Counted from the stretch's first letter, positions 26,401-34,380 are shown. The stretch: 64,000 nt of DNA from Cranoglanis bouderius (GCA_023630585.1 CM042566.1:8032754-8096753); one strand, 5' to 3'. Notes: generated by a model from the sequence alone, not told the origin. Program-made: numbers and translations.

Positions 26401-27200
26401 TACCTGCAATGTTAGAGAAAAGTGTGTTTTGACCTAATTTATCGCAGTATCGCTATCATACAGTTGCAATCAAAATTATTCAACCTCCATTGCAAATCAG
26501 GTTTATTGTCAACATTGACAGACTTTCAGCTGTTTGCAATGAACAAATCAAACAAAAGCAATTGGAATGCTTCAAGTGGTTTCCCCAAATTCAACTGAAA
26601 ATGCAACTTATTGTGACTGCAAAAGACCTGCAGCAAGAGTTGGTGGCAACAGGCACCACGCGTACTAAACACCGAAGGTTTAACATTTATTTAACGGTTT
26701 GTGTTTGAGAAATGAAAATGTGTATTTAAAATGTCATTAATAAATAGAAATATTGTTATTAATGTTACTATTATGACCACTGGTACTGCTGATTTACTGA
26801 TTGCACCCAGCATGAAAAGTGGAACGTTTACATGTATTGACTTCTGACTGGTTCTCTGTCTGTTTGTCTGTCTGTTAGTGATGAGGTTCCTGGAGATCTG
26901 TCTGGCCGGCTGTACCACCTTGAGGTCATGTTAAAGCAGCTGAATAATGATTTGGAGAAGGTGAGCACTCGCAGTACTCACACATAATTGTCACAATAGC
27001 TTGATCTTAGAGTCACTGTATTAATTCTCCTCTCTCTCTCTCTCAATCACTCTCAGGAGAAGCAGGATAAGGTGGCTTTGCTGGCTGAGATGGCTCACCT
27101 GAGGGAGAACAACCAGCGTCTGCAGGAGGAGTCTCTCTCCGCTAGCGAGCAGCTCCGCAAGTTCAGCCAGCTCCTCTCCTCCACATCAGACAGGAAGTGA
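2437..27200 (+). CDS. sipa1l3: SIPA1-like RapGAP/PDZ protein (3' part of gene, probably sipa1l3)
   Basis: This is the 3' part of a signal-induced proliferation-associated 1-like gene. The family are GTPase-activating proteins for Rap (and Rheb-like) small GTPases at synapses, junctions and the actin cortex. Exons joined: 2437-2594, 2831-3416, 4945-5219, 15511-15744, 17121-17282, 19336-19457, 20186-20298, 20502-20959, 21289-21510, 21677-21839, 22466-22658, 23403-23552, 25617-25743, 26879-26960, 27057-27200. They total 3189 nt, one open frame of 1062 codons plus stop. Seen: the end of the RapGAP domain with the catalytic motif HIGNDIV (Asn thumb), then a PDZ domain, a long Ser-rich region with the family motifs STIEDDLKKLI and DPGLMPLPDTA, and a C-terminal Leu/Glu coiled coil. 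The first roughly 700 residues should lie upstream. The family is certain; the paralogue is inferred from linkage to qpctl and six5, all on human chromosome 19q. Confidence 0.9.
2831..3416 (+). CDS. sipa1l3: sipa1l3 exon B: C-terminal half of RapGAP domain and linker
   Basis: Acceptor CTGAAG, donor AAAG|GTACAA. The split codon AGT gives CYSVAVTRMKDVPPFGPP, which is characteristic of this family. The rest includes SEKFHTMAARTRQGYLRDLAE and VVFNCFCADVIGWTAE, both strongly SIPA1L-like. CpG-rich codon use makes it stand out from the AT-rich flanks. Confidence 0.93.
3541..4190 (+). repeat. Dispersed repeat family copy 1
   Basis: Starts CACAGCACTGTTGAATTC and TGATTCTGATTGGTCAG and ends with GATTATTTTCCTATAACA. 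Related copies lie at 9180-9570, 28310-28884, 49480-49965 (reverse), 60115-60400 (reverse) and a fragment at 7080-7205. It looks like a non-autonomous DNA transposon. No open frame. Confidence 0.65.
4945..5219 (+). CDS. sipa1l3: sipa1l3 exon C: PDZ domain
   Basis: Acceptor CTTCCTCAG, donor CGCAG|GTGAGC. It encodes one PDZ domain: the carboxylate-binding loop region is GLGQLGFHV, followed by YGFAWQAGLRQGSRLVEICKV and HDQMIDLLRTSVTVKVVIIPP. This segment is nearly invariant across SIPA1L1-3. Confidence 0.95.
6606..7030 (+). mobile_element. Decayed Tc1-like transposon, transposase C-terminal part
   Basis: The left end reads GTCTGTGGACACCTGACCAT, as in the 60505-60910 element. Inside, a plus-strand frame around 6765-7000 reads SLKTWFPKVGVEELERPAQS, then P.FNPTEHLP and LPRRVDAVIAAKRP. 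This matches the DDE-transposase C-terminus, including the Asn-Pro-x-Glu motif. It has lost the middle of the gene and carries frameshifts. Confidence 0.7.
7881..7904. repeat. Poly(A) run
   Basis: 24 consecutive A residues. Confidence 0.95.
7964..8058. repeat. Long imperfect inverted repeat with G-run in loop
   Basis: AATGATTATCTCCCCTTAGA at 7964-7983 pairs with the reverse complement of the segment ending at 8058 (...GATCTAAGAGGAGATAATCATT), with arms of about 37 bp. The loop contains TATATAT and a run of about 15 G. It may be a small foldback element. Confidence 0.75.
8085..9060 (-). pseudogene. Tc1-like transposase pseudogene
   Basis: The minus strand at 8595-8383 encodes a transposase segment (VELFDHSNSRYVWHRPK, then VKHGGGNVMVWVCFAASGTG). 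The same frame continues past a TAA at 8383-8385 into WTFQQDNDPMHTNKSTKEW and WPSQSPDLNPIEML. All three acidic residues of the DD34E triad can be seen (LWTD, QDND, NPIE). At least two in-frame stops make it inactive. TIRs were not confirmed, so the ends are approximate. Confidence 0.8.
9180..9570 (+). repeat. Dispersed repeat family copy 2 (5' truncated)
   Basis: Shares AAGGAGTCTCCAGTGTCAGC, ACAACATTAAATGTAACCAT and the terminal TTGATTATTGTCCTATAACA with copies 1 and 3. Confidence 0.6.
9870..9957. repeat. (CT)n microsatellite
   Basis: Interrupted CT tract inside a sipa1l3 intron. Confidence 0.9.
10205..10600. promoter_or_regulatory. CpG-rich intronic patch, possible internal promoter or alternative exon
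   Basis: About 400 bases carry many CpG dinucleotides (CCCGCGCAGG, CGGCGCGAAAC, TGCGCGCGTG-like, TCGGCGCTTGCC) in otherwise CpG-poor intron DNA. A possible donor GAGAG|GTTAGT lies at 10587. An ATG at 10496 opens a frame to that donor, but its phase does not match exon D. Function is unproven. Confidence 0.3.
11249..11610 (+). mobile_element. tRNA-derived SINE
   Basis: The 5' part is tRNA-like: an A-box-like TAGCGCAACAG at 11260-11270 and a B-box-like GAGTTTGAATCCC at 11302-11314. An unrelated body follows (GTTCTCTGGGTGGGAGAGAT, GCCAATCATGGGTG), ending near GTAATAAAGAAGAG. No full tRNA fold is expected. Confidence 0.65.
11813..12160 (+). mobile_element. tRNA-derived SINE with GGAT tail
   Basis: A box TGGCTTAGTGG at 11826-11836 and B box GGTTTGAATCC at 11857-11867 are both near-consensus. 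The body has GAGTTTGCATGTTCTCCCC and ATTGTGCCCTGCAATGGGTT; an internal TG repeat lies at 12021-12046, and the tail is GGAT/GGCT repeats. Related sequence occurs at 35250-35520 (reverse), 42290-43325 and 59010-59240. Confidence 0.8.
12190..12560. repeat. Degenerate AAGACC/GTCAAG-type repeat
   Basis: Irregular repetition of CAAGACCAAG / GAGTCAAGACC / AAGTCCAAAT motifs. I recognise no family. Confidence 0.4.
13034..13402. mobile_element. Short non-autonomous DNA transposon (MITE)
   Basis: The left end CAGTCCGTACAGGATTTTGC and the reverse complement of the right end (CAGTCCCTCCAGGATTCCGC) are imperfect terminal inverted repeats. No open frame. The element is about 370 bp. Confidence 0.7.
15511..15744 (+). 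CDS. sipa1l3: sipa1l3 exon D: post-PDZ linker
   Basis: Acceptor is a GT-rich tract ending TATAG; donor AAAAG|GTGAAA. It joins exon C in phase 2 across a 10.3-kb intron. It encodes a Pro/Arg/Ser-rich linker with motifs such as VPVPYREPQHIPAKR. There is no recognised fold. The evidence is frame continuity and good splice sites on both sides. Confidence 0.85.
15811..16450. mobile_element. Tc1-like transposon remnant
   Basis: GCAAAAGTATTCACTCCCCC at 15815-15834 and, internally, CATAAGTATTCACCTCC near 15990 give two copies of the end motif about 170 bp apart, an IR/DR pattern. The body contains segments such as ATGAAGACCAAGGAGCTGTC and AACTTTGAACATCCCATAGA, known from Tc1-like N-terminal regions. 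Coding capacity is lost. Confidence 0.6.
16700..16826. mobile_element. Possible end fragment of the hAT-like family seen at 51020
   Basis: TTAGCTGCCACTTTTTAGCC and the end TTCGTCCACCTCTGTAGCTAATG resemble TTAGTTGCCACTTTTTAGTC and TTTGTCCACCCCTGCTAATG of the 51020-51594 element. The match is partial. Confidence 0.35.
17121..17282 (+). CDS. sipa1l3: sipa1l3 exon E: Ser/Pro-rich linker, GC donor
   Basis: Acceptor CCTCCCTCAG. The exon encodes SYPENHYSVSPVGADRSLPY and further Ser/Pro-rich sequence ending YKPSPD. The donor that keeps frame is CAG|GCAAGT, a GC-AG splice site. The GT four bases downstream would put exon F out of frame. Confidence 0.85.
19336..19457 (+). CDS. sipa1l3: sipa1l3 exon F
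   Basis: Acceptor TGTGCAG, donor ACAG|GTATAC. It reads FGSAQRPLQPHETHLTLDGS and then SSGFTSQESTMERSKT, a Ser/Thr-rich segment in frame with exons E and G. It is probably intrinsically disordered. Confidence 0.85.
20143..20176. repeat. (TG)n microsatellite upstream of exon G
   Basis: About 16 TG units, ending about nine bases before the exon G acceptor. Confidence 0.9.
20186..20298 (+). CDS. sipa1l3: sipa1l3 exon G
   Basis: Acceptor TTTGTCACAG lies just after a TG microsatellite; donor AAAG|GTGAGA. It encodes ESMWHVAAPSRSASGGGAQR and then a basic stretch ending DSPNRHSK. The exon ends in phase 0 and leads directly into exon H. Confidence 0.87.
20502..20959 (+). CDS. sipa1l3: sipa1l3 exon H: Ser-rich region with DPC repeats
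   Basis: Acceptor GTCTCTCAG, donor CCCAG|GTGAGC. It encodes YSSHSSSNTLSSNASSSHSD, a family hallmark downstream of the PDZ domain, then a short DPCDPCDPCDPDP tandem stretch and SSDSGIDAS. Ser-rich motifs of this type are plausible kinase and 14-3-3 sites, but that is inference. Confidence 0.92.
21241..21286. repeat. (GT)n microsatellite at exon I acceptor
   Basis: 23 GT units; the acceptor AG immediately follows. Confidence 0.95.
21289..21510 (+). CDS. sipa1l3: sipa1l3 exon I, bounded on both sides by GT repeats
   Basis: The acceptor TAG comes straight after about 23 GT units, and the donor AA|GTATGT opens another GT repeat. The exon encodes ACYTPQGFKTPAVPDKSRPF and a Ser/Thr-rich tail. Its phase matches exons H and J. 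Confidence 0.87.
21512..21542. repeat. (GT)n microsatellite at exon I donor
   Basis: The donor GTATGT is the first part of this tract. Confidence 0.92.
21632..21670. repeat. (GT)n microsatellite at exon J acceptor
   Basis: About 17 GT units followed by CTGTGTGCAG, the acceptor of exon J. Confidence 0.92.
21677..21839 (+). CDS. sipa1l3: sipa1l3 exon J: STIEDDLKKLI motif
   Basis: Acceptor CTGTGTGCAG, donor TCT|GTGAGT. It encodes GQPRLRASLRDLRSPRRPAQ followed by KSTIEDDLKKLI, a conserved SIPA1L block. A second AG four bases downstream would break the frame and is not used in this model. Confidence 0.92.
22466..22658 (+). CDS. sipa1l3: sipa1l3 exon K: TFSDESLC motif, two possible donors
   Basis: Acceptor GTGTTTAG. 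It encodes SPRKTLQRTFSDESLCSGRR and DLLFTSTLPTRR, matching the family pattern of a 'TLSDES' block. Two donors nine bases apart (CCCA|GTAAGA ending at 22649, AAAG|GTGTAT ending at 22658) both keep frame with exon L, so the true end is uncertain by three residues. Confidence 0.88.
23211..23270. repeat. 30-bp tandem repeat, two units
   Basis: ATCACACTGAATC...ATCATTCAC occurs twice in direct tandem (23211-23240, 23241-23270) with a few mismatches; looser related motifs precede it. Confidence 0.75.
23347..23396. repeat. (TG)n microsatellite at exon L acceptor
   Basis: About 25 TG units end six bases before the exon L start. Confidence 0.93.
23403..23552 (+). CDS. sipa1l3: sipa1l3 exon L: DPGLMPLPDTA motif
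   Basis: Acceptor TTTTCAG after a long TG repeat; donor GAAG|GTGAGA. It encodes ELSLTEVRDKVPPLRR, then DPGLMPLPDTASGLEWSSLV and NAAKAYE, the most conserved block of the SIPA1L C-terminal region. Confidence 0.93.
23739..23751. repeat. Left target-site duplication of the LINE
   Basis: ACTTGATTTGATG, repeated exactly at 24969-24981 on the other side of the element. Confidence 0.75.
23752..24968 (+). pseudogene. Internally deleted RTE-like LINE with broken reverse transcriptase
   Basis: Encodes reverse-transcriptase blocks typical of the RTE clade: VLVPIFKNKGDVQSCGNYRG, IKLMSHTMKLWERVVEARL, FVDLEKAYDRVPREEL, GLALSPFLFAVVMD, then FTDDIVICSES and FKYLGSTVQSNGECGKEVKK. Lesions: a frameshift near 24036 (TGA at 24039 in the first frame; the next frame opens at 24046), a nonsense TAA at 24568-24570, and FTDD in place of the usual FADD catalytic motif. 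After VVRP it jumps to a GAA-rich tail (GAAAGAAGAAGAA), so the C-terminal coding part is missing while a 3' end seems present. It lies in sense orientation in the intron between exons L and M. The clade call is by motif recognition. Confidence 0.88.
24969..24981. repeat. Right target-site duplication of the LINE
   Basis: ACTTGATTTGATG, an exact copy of 23739-23751. Confidence 0.75.
25617..25743 (+). CDS. sipa1l3: sipa1l3 exon M
   Basis: Acceptor TTTTCACAG, donor AGCAG|GTAATG. It continues AKAYE-VQRAVSLFSLSEPHV, as expected after exon L, and ends in a Pro/Thr-rich stretch. The intron before it carries the LINE insertion at 23752-24968. Confidence 0.88.
26461..26690 (+). mobile_element. Tc1-like transposon end fragment
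   Basis: CAGTTGCAATCAAAATTATTC followed by AACCTCCATTGCAAATCAGG resembles the TIR end of a fish Tc1-like family. The following ATGAACAAATCAAACAAAAG is typical of its non-coding region. Transposase is absent. Confidence 0.5.
26879..26960 (+). CDS. sipa1l3: sipa1l3 exon N: start of C-terminal coiled coil
   Basis: Acceptor CTGTTAG, donor GAAG|GTGAGC. It encodes DLSGRLYHLEVMLKQLNNDL, an amphipathic Leu-heptad segment that begins the C-terminal coiled coil. Confidence 0.9.
27057..27200 (+). CDS. sipa1l3: sipa1l3 last coding exon O: coiled-coil end and stop
   Basis: Acceptor CACTCTCAG. It encodes KVALLAEMAHLRENNQRLQE followed by LRKFSQLLSSTSDRK and a TGA at 27198-27200. This is the typical SIPA1L leucine-zipper-like C-terminus. 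Confidence 0.93.
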   Translation, partial: EKQDKVALLAEMAHLRENNQRLQEESLSASEQLRKFSQLLSSTSDRK

Positions 27201-27800
27201 ACTCTGACTCGCTCTCTATGAGGAGAGGAAGCTAAAATCAGAGGTGGCAGTTAGAACAAGGGAGGTTATGGATGTAACCCAATGTACCCAAGCTGCTCAC
27301 ACATGGCATGATGCCCTCACTGCCTTTCACCTCACCTCTCTCCACACAAGACTGAACACTGAGACTGAGAAGGACAAGAGAGGAAAAAGGACGGAAAGCA
27401 GAGAGAGAGAACAAGAGAAACTGACACACCTTTGAGTCACTCTGGGACTTCAGATCTCTCTATTTTTTAGAAGTCATGCCAAGTACGTCCCAGCGCTTTG
27501 TATGGGAGCGTCATGAATACATTCCCTTCACAGCTATTTTCCCAACTATTGCTTTATTTTTGTAACGGACATGTCACGTCGACACCAAACTTGAGCCAGT
27601 TGAACTGAGAGATATTCAGATCGTACAGCTTGCATTCAGAGAGGCCTATTACTGCACATGCAGCTCTTCAGCCAAAAAGAGAGAGGGACTGTGGTCCTGC
27701 ACTGAGACTACACTTCCCAGCATGCAGCACTGTAAGAGCCTGCCAAGGGAAAACACGGTACTGTAGTTTTGAAGTGAGGTACAATTCTCTTGGATTGACC
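27201..27800 (+). other. sipa1l3: Probable start of the sipa1l3 3' UTR
   Basis: Sequence straight after the stop codon is non-coding and not obviously repetitive until the TA repeat at 27812. The true end of the transcript is unclear. One AATAAA at 30661-30666 followed by a GT/T-rich stretch is a candidate poly(A) signal, which would make a UTR of about 3.5 kb that includes the repeat copy at 28310-28884. Confidence 0.4.
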
Positions 27801-27805
27801 CACAG

Positions 27806-27811
<6 letters not shown>

Positions 27812-27843
<32 letters not shown>
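27812..27843. repeat. (TA)n microsatellite
   Basis: About 16 TA units framed by GTGTGTG and CACACAC. Confidence 0.92.
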
Positions 27844-27851
<8 letters not shown>

Positions 27852-28309
27852 TGATTTACAGGTACATGAAATGCAAGAATATCAAGATATTGTAATTTAC
27901 ACATCAGGGTGCTACCTGTTGGTATGCGACCCTCTGCTTAAACATTGTAGATGATTTTAAAGGAATGGTTCATTGAAAGTAAATCAGCCAAGACAGGTTG
28001 TGTTTTTGTACTTCTCGGTAATGTAAATATCAAGTGATGGATGTCACTTCCATATTTCACCCAAAATCTTTTCCATAAACACATGCTCTTCTTCATATAA
28101 AGGATAAAGGATTTTGTTTAAAATAGAAGGGACTGTCAGTGCTTACACAGTTAAATCCGAAGTGGAACTGCATTATCATGCGCGTAACTTTCAGCTTCCT
28201 GCTTTAAATATTTGACAGGTCCAGCATTCCAATGGGCTGCCTTCATATTTTAAATTTTTTATTTATCTACTTTATTTAGATTTCTGTAAGTGATACTATA
28301 TATTACCTT

Positions 28310-28884
28310 ATACCACAGCACAGTTGAATTCTTAATTCTGATTGGTCAGATGTTGATTAATGTTCTATAACAATTCATATGCTCATTCTAATACTTTATG
28401 GTTTATATTGTAACAGCTAATTGAAGGACGTGTAAGGCGGACACTTAATATAAGCGTATAACTATTGATATAGTGAAGTTTTTTATAAGAAAAAAATTAT
28501 TTAAAATGTATGGAAGGAGTCTCCGGTGTCAGCACATTGTAACAGTTAGTAAGGTTTTTTTTTTTTTTTTACACCGGAAAGTCTTGAGCCTTGTAACATG
28601 AAAAGCTGAGTTTTTTTTTTTTTTTTTTTAAGAACGGCTGGTTAGGGAATGACACTGTTTCATGGATATTCCACAATGTTAAATGTGACTATAAATGCAT
28701 AAATATTACAAAATGTAGTTCTTTAATAAATGAAAAATTCAAATCGTTGACGAATTGCTGTGGTATAAGATGAATGAAACACTTCAGTGCTGTTATAAGA
28801 AAATAATCAGTAATCGGGGTGGTGAGGGAATTATCAATCGCATATCGTGCCACCAGGTCATTGATTATTTTCCTATAACAGCAC
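28310..28884 (+). repeat. Dispersed repeat family copy 3
   Basis: ACCACAGCACAGTTGAATTC at the left and GATTATTTTCCTATAACAGC at the right, the same ends as copy 1; about 575 bp, interrupted by poly(T) runs. Confidence 0.7.
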
Positions 28885-31436
28885 GTCCCTAAGTGCTATA
28901 TATTTTACATAAAGTCTGTGTAACGTTCCTGAAGATCTGGACGCAGGGTTTTTGTTTTTTTTTCTTCCTAAATTTGGTCTTTTTTCCAATTCCCACCCAC
29001 TATGTATCTCCCCCCTATCACAACACAGCTACTAACAAGAGAGTGTGAAGACATGAAGCCAGCTGTCACAGGGCAGCTGAATAAGAGGAAAGCTCTATCT
29101 GCCCTCTTCCGCATACATGAGCTGCCAGATGCTCATCATTGTCTAGTGTCATGGTGAGATAGAGTATGCCATCCCTCTCACCCAGAGAGCACGACCAGTT
29201 TTGCTCTCTCAAACTCCCAGGATACAGTTTGAGGCATGTTTATGGAAACGATCTTGGGTGAAAAAGACTTGCATTACTTAGCTGCAGTGTAAGTCCAGTG
29301 CAAAACTAAATATCTCTCGGCTGATCGGCTACATTTTCGCTGAGCCATTCCCTTAATGACGGTCATATCTAAGCTAAGACATCATGACGCCATGTACTGC
29401 ATGTCCTGTTCGCACAGTGCTGGTTTCTACGTTACCCGAGTGACATCCTTTCTTAGACAGAGTCAGTACTTCTGTTATTCTTCATTACAATATCTCCCCC
29501 ATGTGTACTGTTTCTCAATGACTAGACATGACTGTAGAAAAATAATCAGTCGGCCCATCTCAGTCTCCAGCCATCCACGTGGTGTTGTGCAGGAATCAAA
29601 CACGGAGACACATCTCTTCTTACAGCATCACCGCCACTACTGTTGAACAGAGTTACTGTAAAACACAGGACCAATTCGAGCGACTGCTCCTAGAACTGTG
29701 ATGCTCATCTCAAGTTTTTCCCTTCCAATGCTTTGGCGTCGCACTGTGTGTAAACTCCGTCTTCTTCGTCGAATCGAGACACTGTACATCTGTATGCAAC
29801 AGAGACACAACAGCGCCTGCGCTCGTTTAGCACAGCGCCTTCCACACATAATATATTTTTCTATTTACCTCTCGGTTTAGGTGTATCAGGTGACACGACT
29901 GTTGGCTGTTTTTAAAAACCAAGAACACATGGATCCATGGCTGGGTTATGTGCTTATTCTGGTTTCCTCATCCCCTGCACTGTAAAGAGATTAGTCACTC
30001 TTCATGATGCTTTTTTTTGTTAGCATTAGAGCAGTTTATAGAGTTACAGTAACTAAATTAGCGAGTAGGTTTGATCCAGAACAGTTGCTCATTTGCTATC
30101 AGTAGGTACTCTGTATATATGAGCTTTAATATGGCATACTGAAACGACGCAACCCTGACTGTCCCTTTAATCTGGTCTAACTGGAAAACATTGTCTCATC
30201 TCTCAGGAGCCACAATTCACCCTCGATGGCCTGAACTATTTATTCTATTTATTTTTGCCTCGGCCAGAGGGTGGTATGTTTTATATTCTATAACTAACTT
30301 ATAGGAGTTAACACACACTAACACAGACTGGAAAATACAATACAATAGTACAAAATTCAAGGAAAAATCCACCCTGAACAACTTTATAATTAACCTGGTG
30401 TCCAAGATTTATTTAATTTATTTTTTATTTTTTTGTTTGATGCCTTTTTCAGTCTGTTTTCATGGTTTCCCATATTACCCACAATGCCGTTACCACAATG
30501 CCGACTACCTACTGATTGGTGCAGTGGGATTTAGCTCTAACTTCATTCTTTACCTGAAGAGACTGATGCAGCGGCACTTTAATCTTTTAGTTGGTCCAGC
30601 TCTGACAGATCGTGCCACGATCATTAATATGATGTTGAACAACTGTGGGAAAAGGTGACTAATAAAAGAAGCTCTTACTCGTTTGTTTTTAGGAGCCAAC
30701 AGCGAAACATGAACATTCTCCCTTATGTTTTAATTTTTTTTTCCCTCTTATTAAACGCCATTTTAAGCGCACTAGCAATAACAGTGTCTTCCTGTGACAT
30801 CGGCATGGCACACAACCGCTAACTTATACAGCACCAACCATCAGAGTTGCACCAGAATCACTAAACACATCAGAAATATATCAATATAAACATATTTTAT
30901 GTGTTTCAGTGTGGAGGTTTCCTTTAAATCCTAGACGATTTAAAGATGCAACTATATTTTGTTTTGTTTTTTTGTTGTTTTGTTTTGTTTAACTTAAACT
31001 AAACTGGACCATTTCAAAATTTTTCATCATAGATAAAATAAAATATAGAAATATAAAAAAGCCTGTTACTTGTGTAATATCCCCCTCCATTACTACTCGT
31101 TATCCTCATCAGCCTTCTTCTTCCTCGCTAAATGCCAACATCAGGTCATCCTCTCCTCACCAGCTACATGTGTGTGTGTGTGTGTGTGCTACTTCGACAC
31201 ACACACTGACGGCCTCGCGCAGAGCTCTGCTTGCTGATTATATGCACCATCAGCTGTCTTAATTCTTTAGGGTGGAGGTGTTTTTAATGTCTTATTTGAA
31301 CTTTTATGCTAAATACAAGTAATCTACAGCTAGCTGAACCTGTGCACCTGAGTAAATCATTAAACTATAGTCCAGCTGTAAAATTTGCCGTGTCATATGT
31401 GTAAAGATTCTGATTATTTATTTTGGATATTCTCTC

Positions 31437-31438
31437 AC

Positions 31439-31489
<51 letters not shown>

Positions 31490-31500
31490 CTCTCTCTCTG
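31437..31500. repeat. (CT)n microsatellite
   Basis: Interrupted CT tract in intergenic DNA. Confidence 0.9.
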
Positions 31501-32386
31501 TCTCCCTCTTTCTTTTGACACATCAGCCATTTTTCAGTGAAGACAAAAAAGGAATTTTGGTCGATTTTATTTTTTTTAAAGTCATACGTGACATGTTTGA
31601 TTTCTGCTCTTTTGTAAAATGCTCATTTTCCTTGTTTTTTTTAATGATGTATTTTAATTTTTAATGTTTTAATTTTTTCTTTTTATTTTTTTTCTTGTAT
31701 GTTGCCCTTCTTAGTTTGATTTATGCCTCGTAAAATCTGATAATTGATTAATCTTTCCGTTTCTTCTGGGAACCTCATATTGATGAGTGTACATTTAATA
31801 AGTGTAAATTATGTTTTCAATGTTTTATAAATATATATATATATATATGTATATATATATTAAAAATATTTCTGATTGAACCTTTTTGTTTGCATGTGTG
31901 TGAACATTAATGTGAACACCTACAGTGCACCTTGAACAGGGTTTTTCTAAAGTCAAGAAAAACTGATGATTTTTTTTTTTTTTTAAGTGTCTGATGTTAA
32001 ATGAAAGATATGGACAGTCAGAGAGGAAAGTCCAGTCTCCATTAAAACCTTTCACTAAATTAAGATGGCTGTATGTTTTCATTTCAGCGAAACTTTAGCA
32101 AAAAAAAAAAAAATCGTGTTCACAAAGTGACATTGTGAAAACTGAAAATATCAACAACCAGAGTCACTAAGTGACATGAGATTTTAACAGCACGTTCTTA
32201 ATGGCATCATTAATCATCAGTTCAAATCTGAACTCCATTTAATAAAATCATACCTTAATAATATGTAAATATTATTACACATCATAATATTATCCAAGTA
32301 GCTTTTTCCTCAATAATATTTGAATAATGTTTCAGTGTTTAAGAGAAAATCTTTTGATTTCTTTAATAATTTCAAAATATAATGTA

Positions 32387-32847
32387 CAGTACTGTGCAAA
32401 AGTCTTACATACTACATTAAAAAAATTTATAAAGAGCATTAAACCGTACTAAACTAAACGGGGCCAGTATTTGGTGTGGCAACCATTTTTCTTTAAAAAC
32501 AAACAAACAAATAAATAAAAATCTGTTGTCTTGGGTACACTCCGTGCAGTTTTATAAGAAAATCGGCTTGGGGAATCTGCCACAGTTACAGTACTTACAG
32601 TGCTTCTGTTATTTGAGTGTTTTTTACCCAGCAGCCTTCGTTATGTTTCTTGTCTGAAAAGTGGTCCATTACGTAATATGTTACTTTCTTTACTCACATA
32701 CAAACACTGTTCTGTAACATCACATGTTTGGTTGGAAAGTTAATGTTTGGAAATATAAAATGTTTTTGTACTGAAGTCATAAAATAAACATCTATAACAA
32801 AATTTGTACTAAAAATATAGGGTGTCTAAGACTTTTACAAAGTACTG
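32387..32847. mobile_element. Non-autonomous Tc1/mariner-type element (TA target site)
   Basis: CAGTACTGTGCAAAAGTCTTA at the left and the reverse complement of TAAGACTTTTACAAAGTACTG at the right are matching TIRs, each flanked by TA. About 460 bp, no open frame. Confidence 0.82.
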
Positions 32848-33270
32848 TATATCATTCAGAAACATAAGCTTTACTGTAGCTTCTTCACATTCACTAGTCA
32901 GTTGTCTAGACGCTAACATCCAGTTTTTTAATTAGAACAAAAAACTTATCAGTACTATCATCACTTTCATTTTTCTAAGTAACTACTTTGCTCCGTGCAT
33001 ATGAATCTCTGGAGTGGTACCAGCTCCACTTCATGTCTGGATGCATCACACCATCCCGTCACTGATTATTCTCCTGCACACCCTGGAGAGTTTAATTCTT
33101 TACAAGGGCACAAAACTGTTCTTCGTGTTCTTAGTATTGAGAAACCATGAGCCCTGTTAGTAAGCAAACAAGATTTAAAATTTAAGTTGAATGAAAAATA
33201 TTTAATTGCTAATATTCCAAAGTTGTAATAACTATAAATAGCACCTTGGTTATTTTTAGGACATTTGATG

Positions 33271-33564
33271 TGCAGTCCCCTCTGAAAGTATTGGAACAGC
33301 AAGGCTAATTCTATTGCTATACATTGAAGACGTTTGGGTTTGAGATCAAAAGATGAATGAGACGACAGATCAGAATTTCAGCTTTCATTTCCTCATATTT
33401 ACATCTAGATGTGTTAAACAACTTAAAACATGGCACCTTTTGTTTGAACCCACTCATTTGTTGTTAAAAAAGATAAACAGACATGAAGATCAGAGAGCGA
33501 TCTATGGGAGAAAAGCAAGCCATTGTGAAGCCATTTTGTTCCAGTACTTTCGGAGGGGACTGCA
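33271..33564. mobile_element. Short inverted-repeat element (MITE)
   Basis: TGCAGTCCCCTCTGAAAGTA at the left matches the reverse complement of the right end (TGCAGTCCCCTCCGAAAGTA), with the match running on into TTGGAAC / CTGGAAC. About 294 bp, no coding potential. Confidence 0.82.
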
Positions 33565-34336
33565 TGTGTGGGTTTTTCTGCCTCCAGAGCTACAGTGAAG
33601 GACAACAACCTCCTCATCAGAGTTAAACCAATCTTTGCTTCATATTTATTAATGATAATAATTCATACTAATCTAGTTAGCAAGCTAGCAGGCTAGTTGG
33701 TTAACTGATACTAGCTAGGACTAGGTGTTATGGTTACCATGTGCACGTCATGTGAGCCGGTTTATTTTTATTTTTATTTTTGTCCCTATCAAACACCAGC
33801 GCCAAACTATAAAGCAATGTGAATTGCTAATAATTTTATAAATATTTCATATAACTATAAGTGTAAATAACTGTTTTAGACTTGTCAGGGCAGCTCATGA
33901 AAACCGCCACTCACTGGATGGTTTATCCTATTTTGTTTTGTTTGTTTTTGTTGTATAATTTTCACTTGTTTTAGTTAAGGGTGTTGACTCTACATAGCAA
34001 AGCGTGGATTTAAACCCAGCAAGTTATAAACATGCGGCGGATATAAAACTAATATAATAATGACAACAAATCGCTATAATATCTTTCAGAGCATTATGGC
34101 TGCTAGAGGGCGCTTTATGTAGACATGTGTAGTTTGCTTCATGGGGCTTGTGGGATGTGTAGTTTACATATATGTTTATTGCATTTTTGTAATTACAACA
34201 ACGTTTATGGTTCTGGGGGAAAAAATAAAACTCAATGGCCAATTATATATAAACCGCTAAAAAATAAAATAAAATAAAATAAACATACAATCCAGTGAAA
34301 ATCATCAATCGTGATGTTTACTTCCGCCACCTGCCA

Positions 34337-34380
34337 TGACGTGGACAGTAGAGAGTCTCTACGTCACTAGGAATAAAAGC
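34337..34380 (+). promoter_or_regulatory. qpctl: Putative qpctl core promoter with CRE/UPRE-like palindrome
   Basis: TGACGTGG at 34337-34344 and TACGTCA at 34360-34366 lie on either side of the perfect 15-bp palindrome GTAGAGAGTCTCTAC (34348-34362). A TATA-like AATAAAAG follows at 34372. TGACGTGG matches the known consensus for unfolded-protein-response/CRE factors. This sits about 0.45 kb upstream of the qpctl start codon. Promoter function is inferred. Confidence 0.45.

Larger units (their letters stand above)
27844..34320. other. Intergenic/3' UTR region between sipa1l3 and qpctl
   Basis: No exon-like open frame with splice sites was found on either strand. It contains a dispersed repeat copy (28310-28884), a CT repeat near 31437-31500, T/A-rich low-complexity runs near 31560-32110, and two short inverted-repeat elements (32387-32847 and 33271-33564). 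The segment 29560-29870 has more CpG than its surroundings but shows no recognisable gene. Confidence 0.5.

Noticed and set aside
29637..29849. Arg-rich minus-strand frame of 70 codons, considered as a transposase fragment
   Set aside because: No motif of any transposase family could be identified and there are no inverted repeats.
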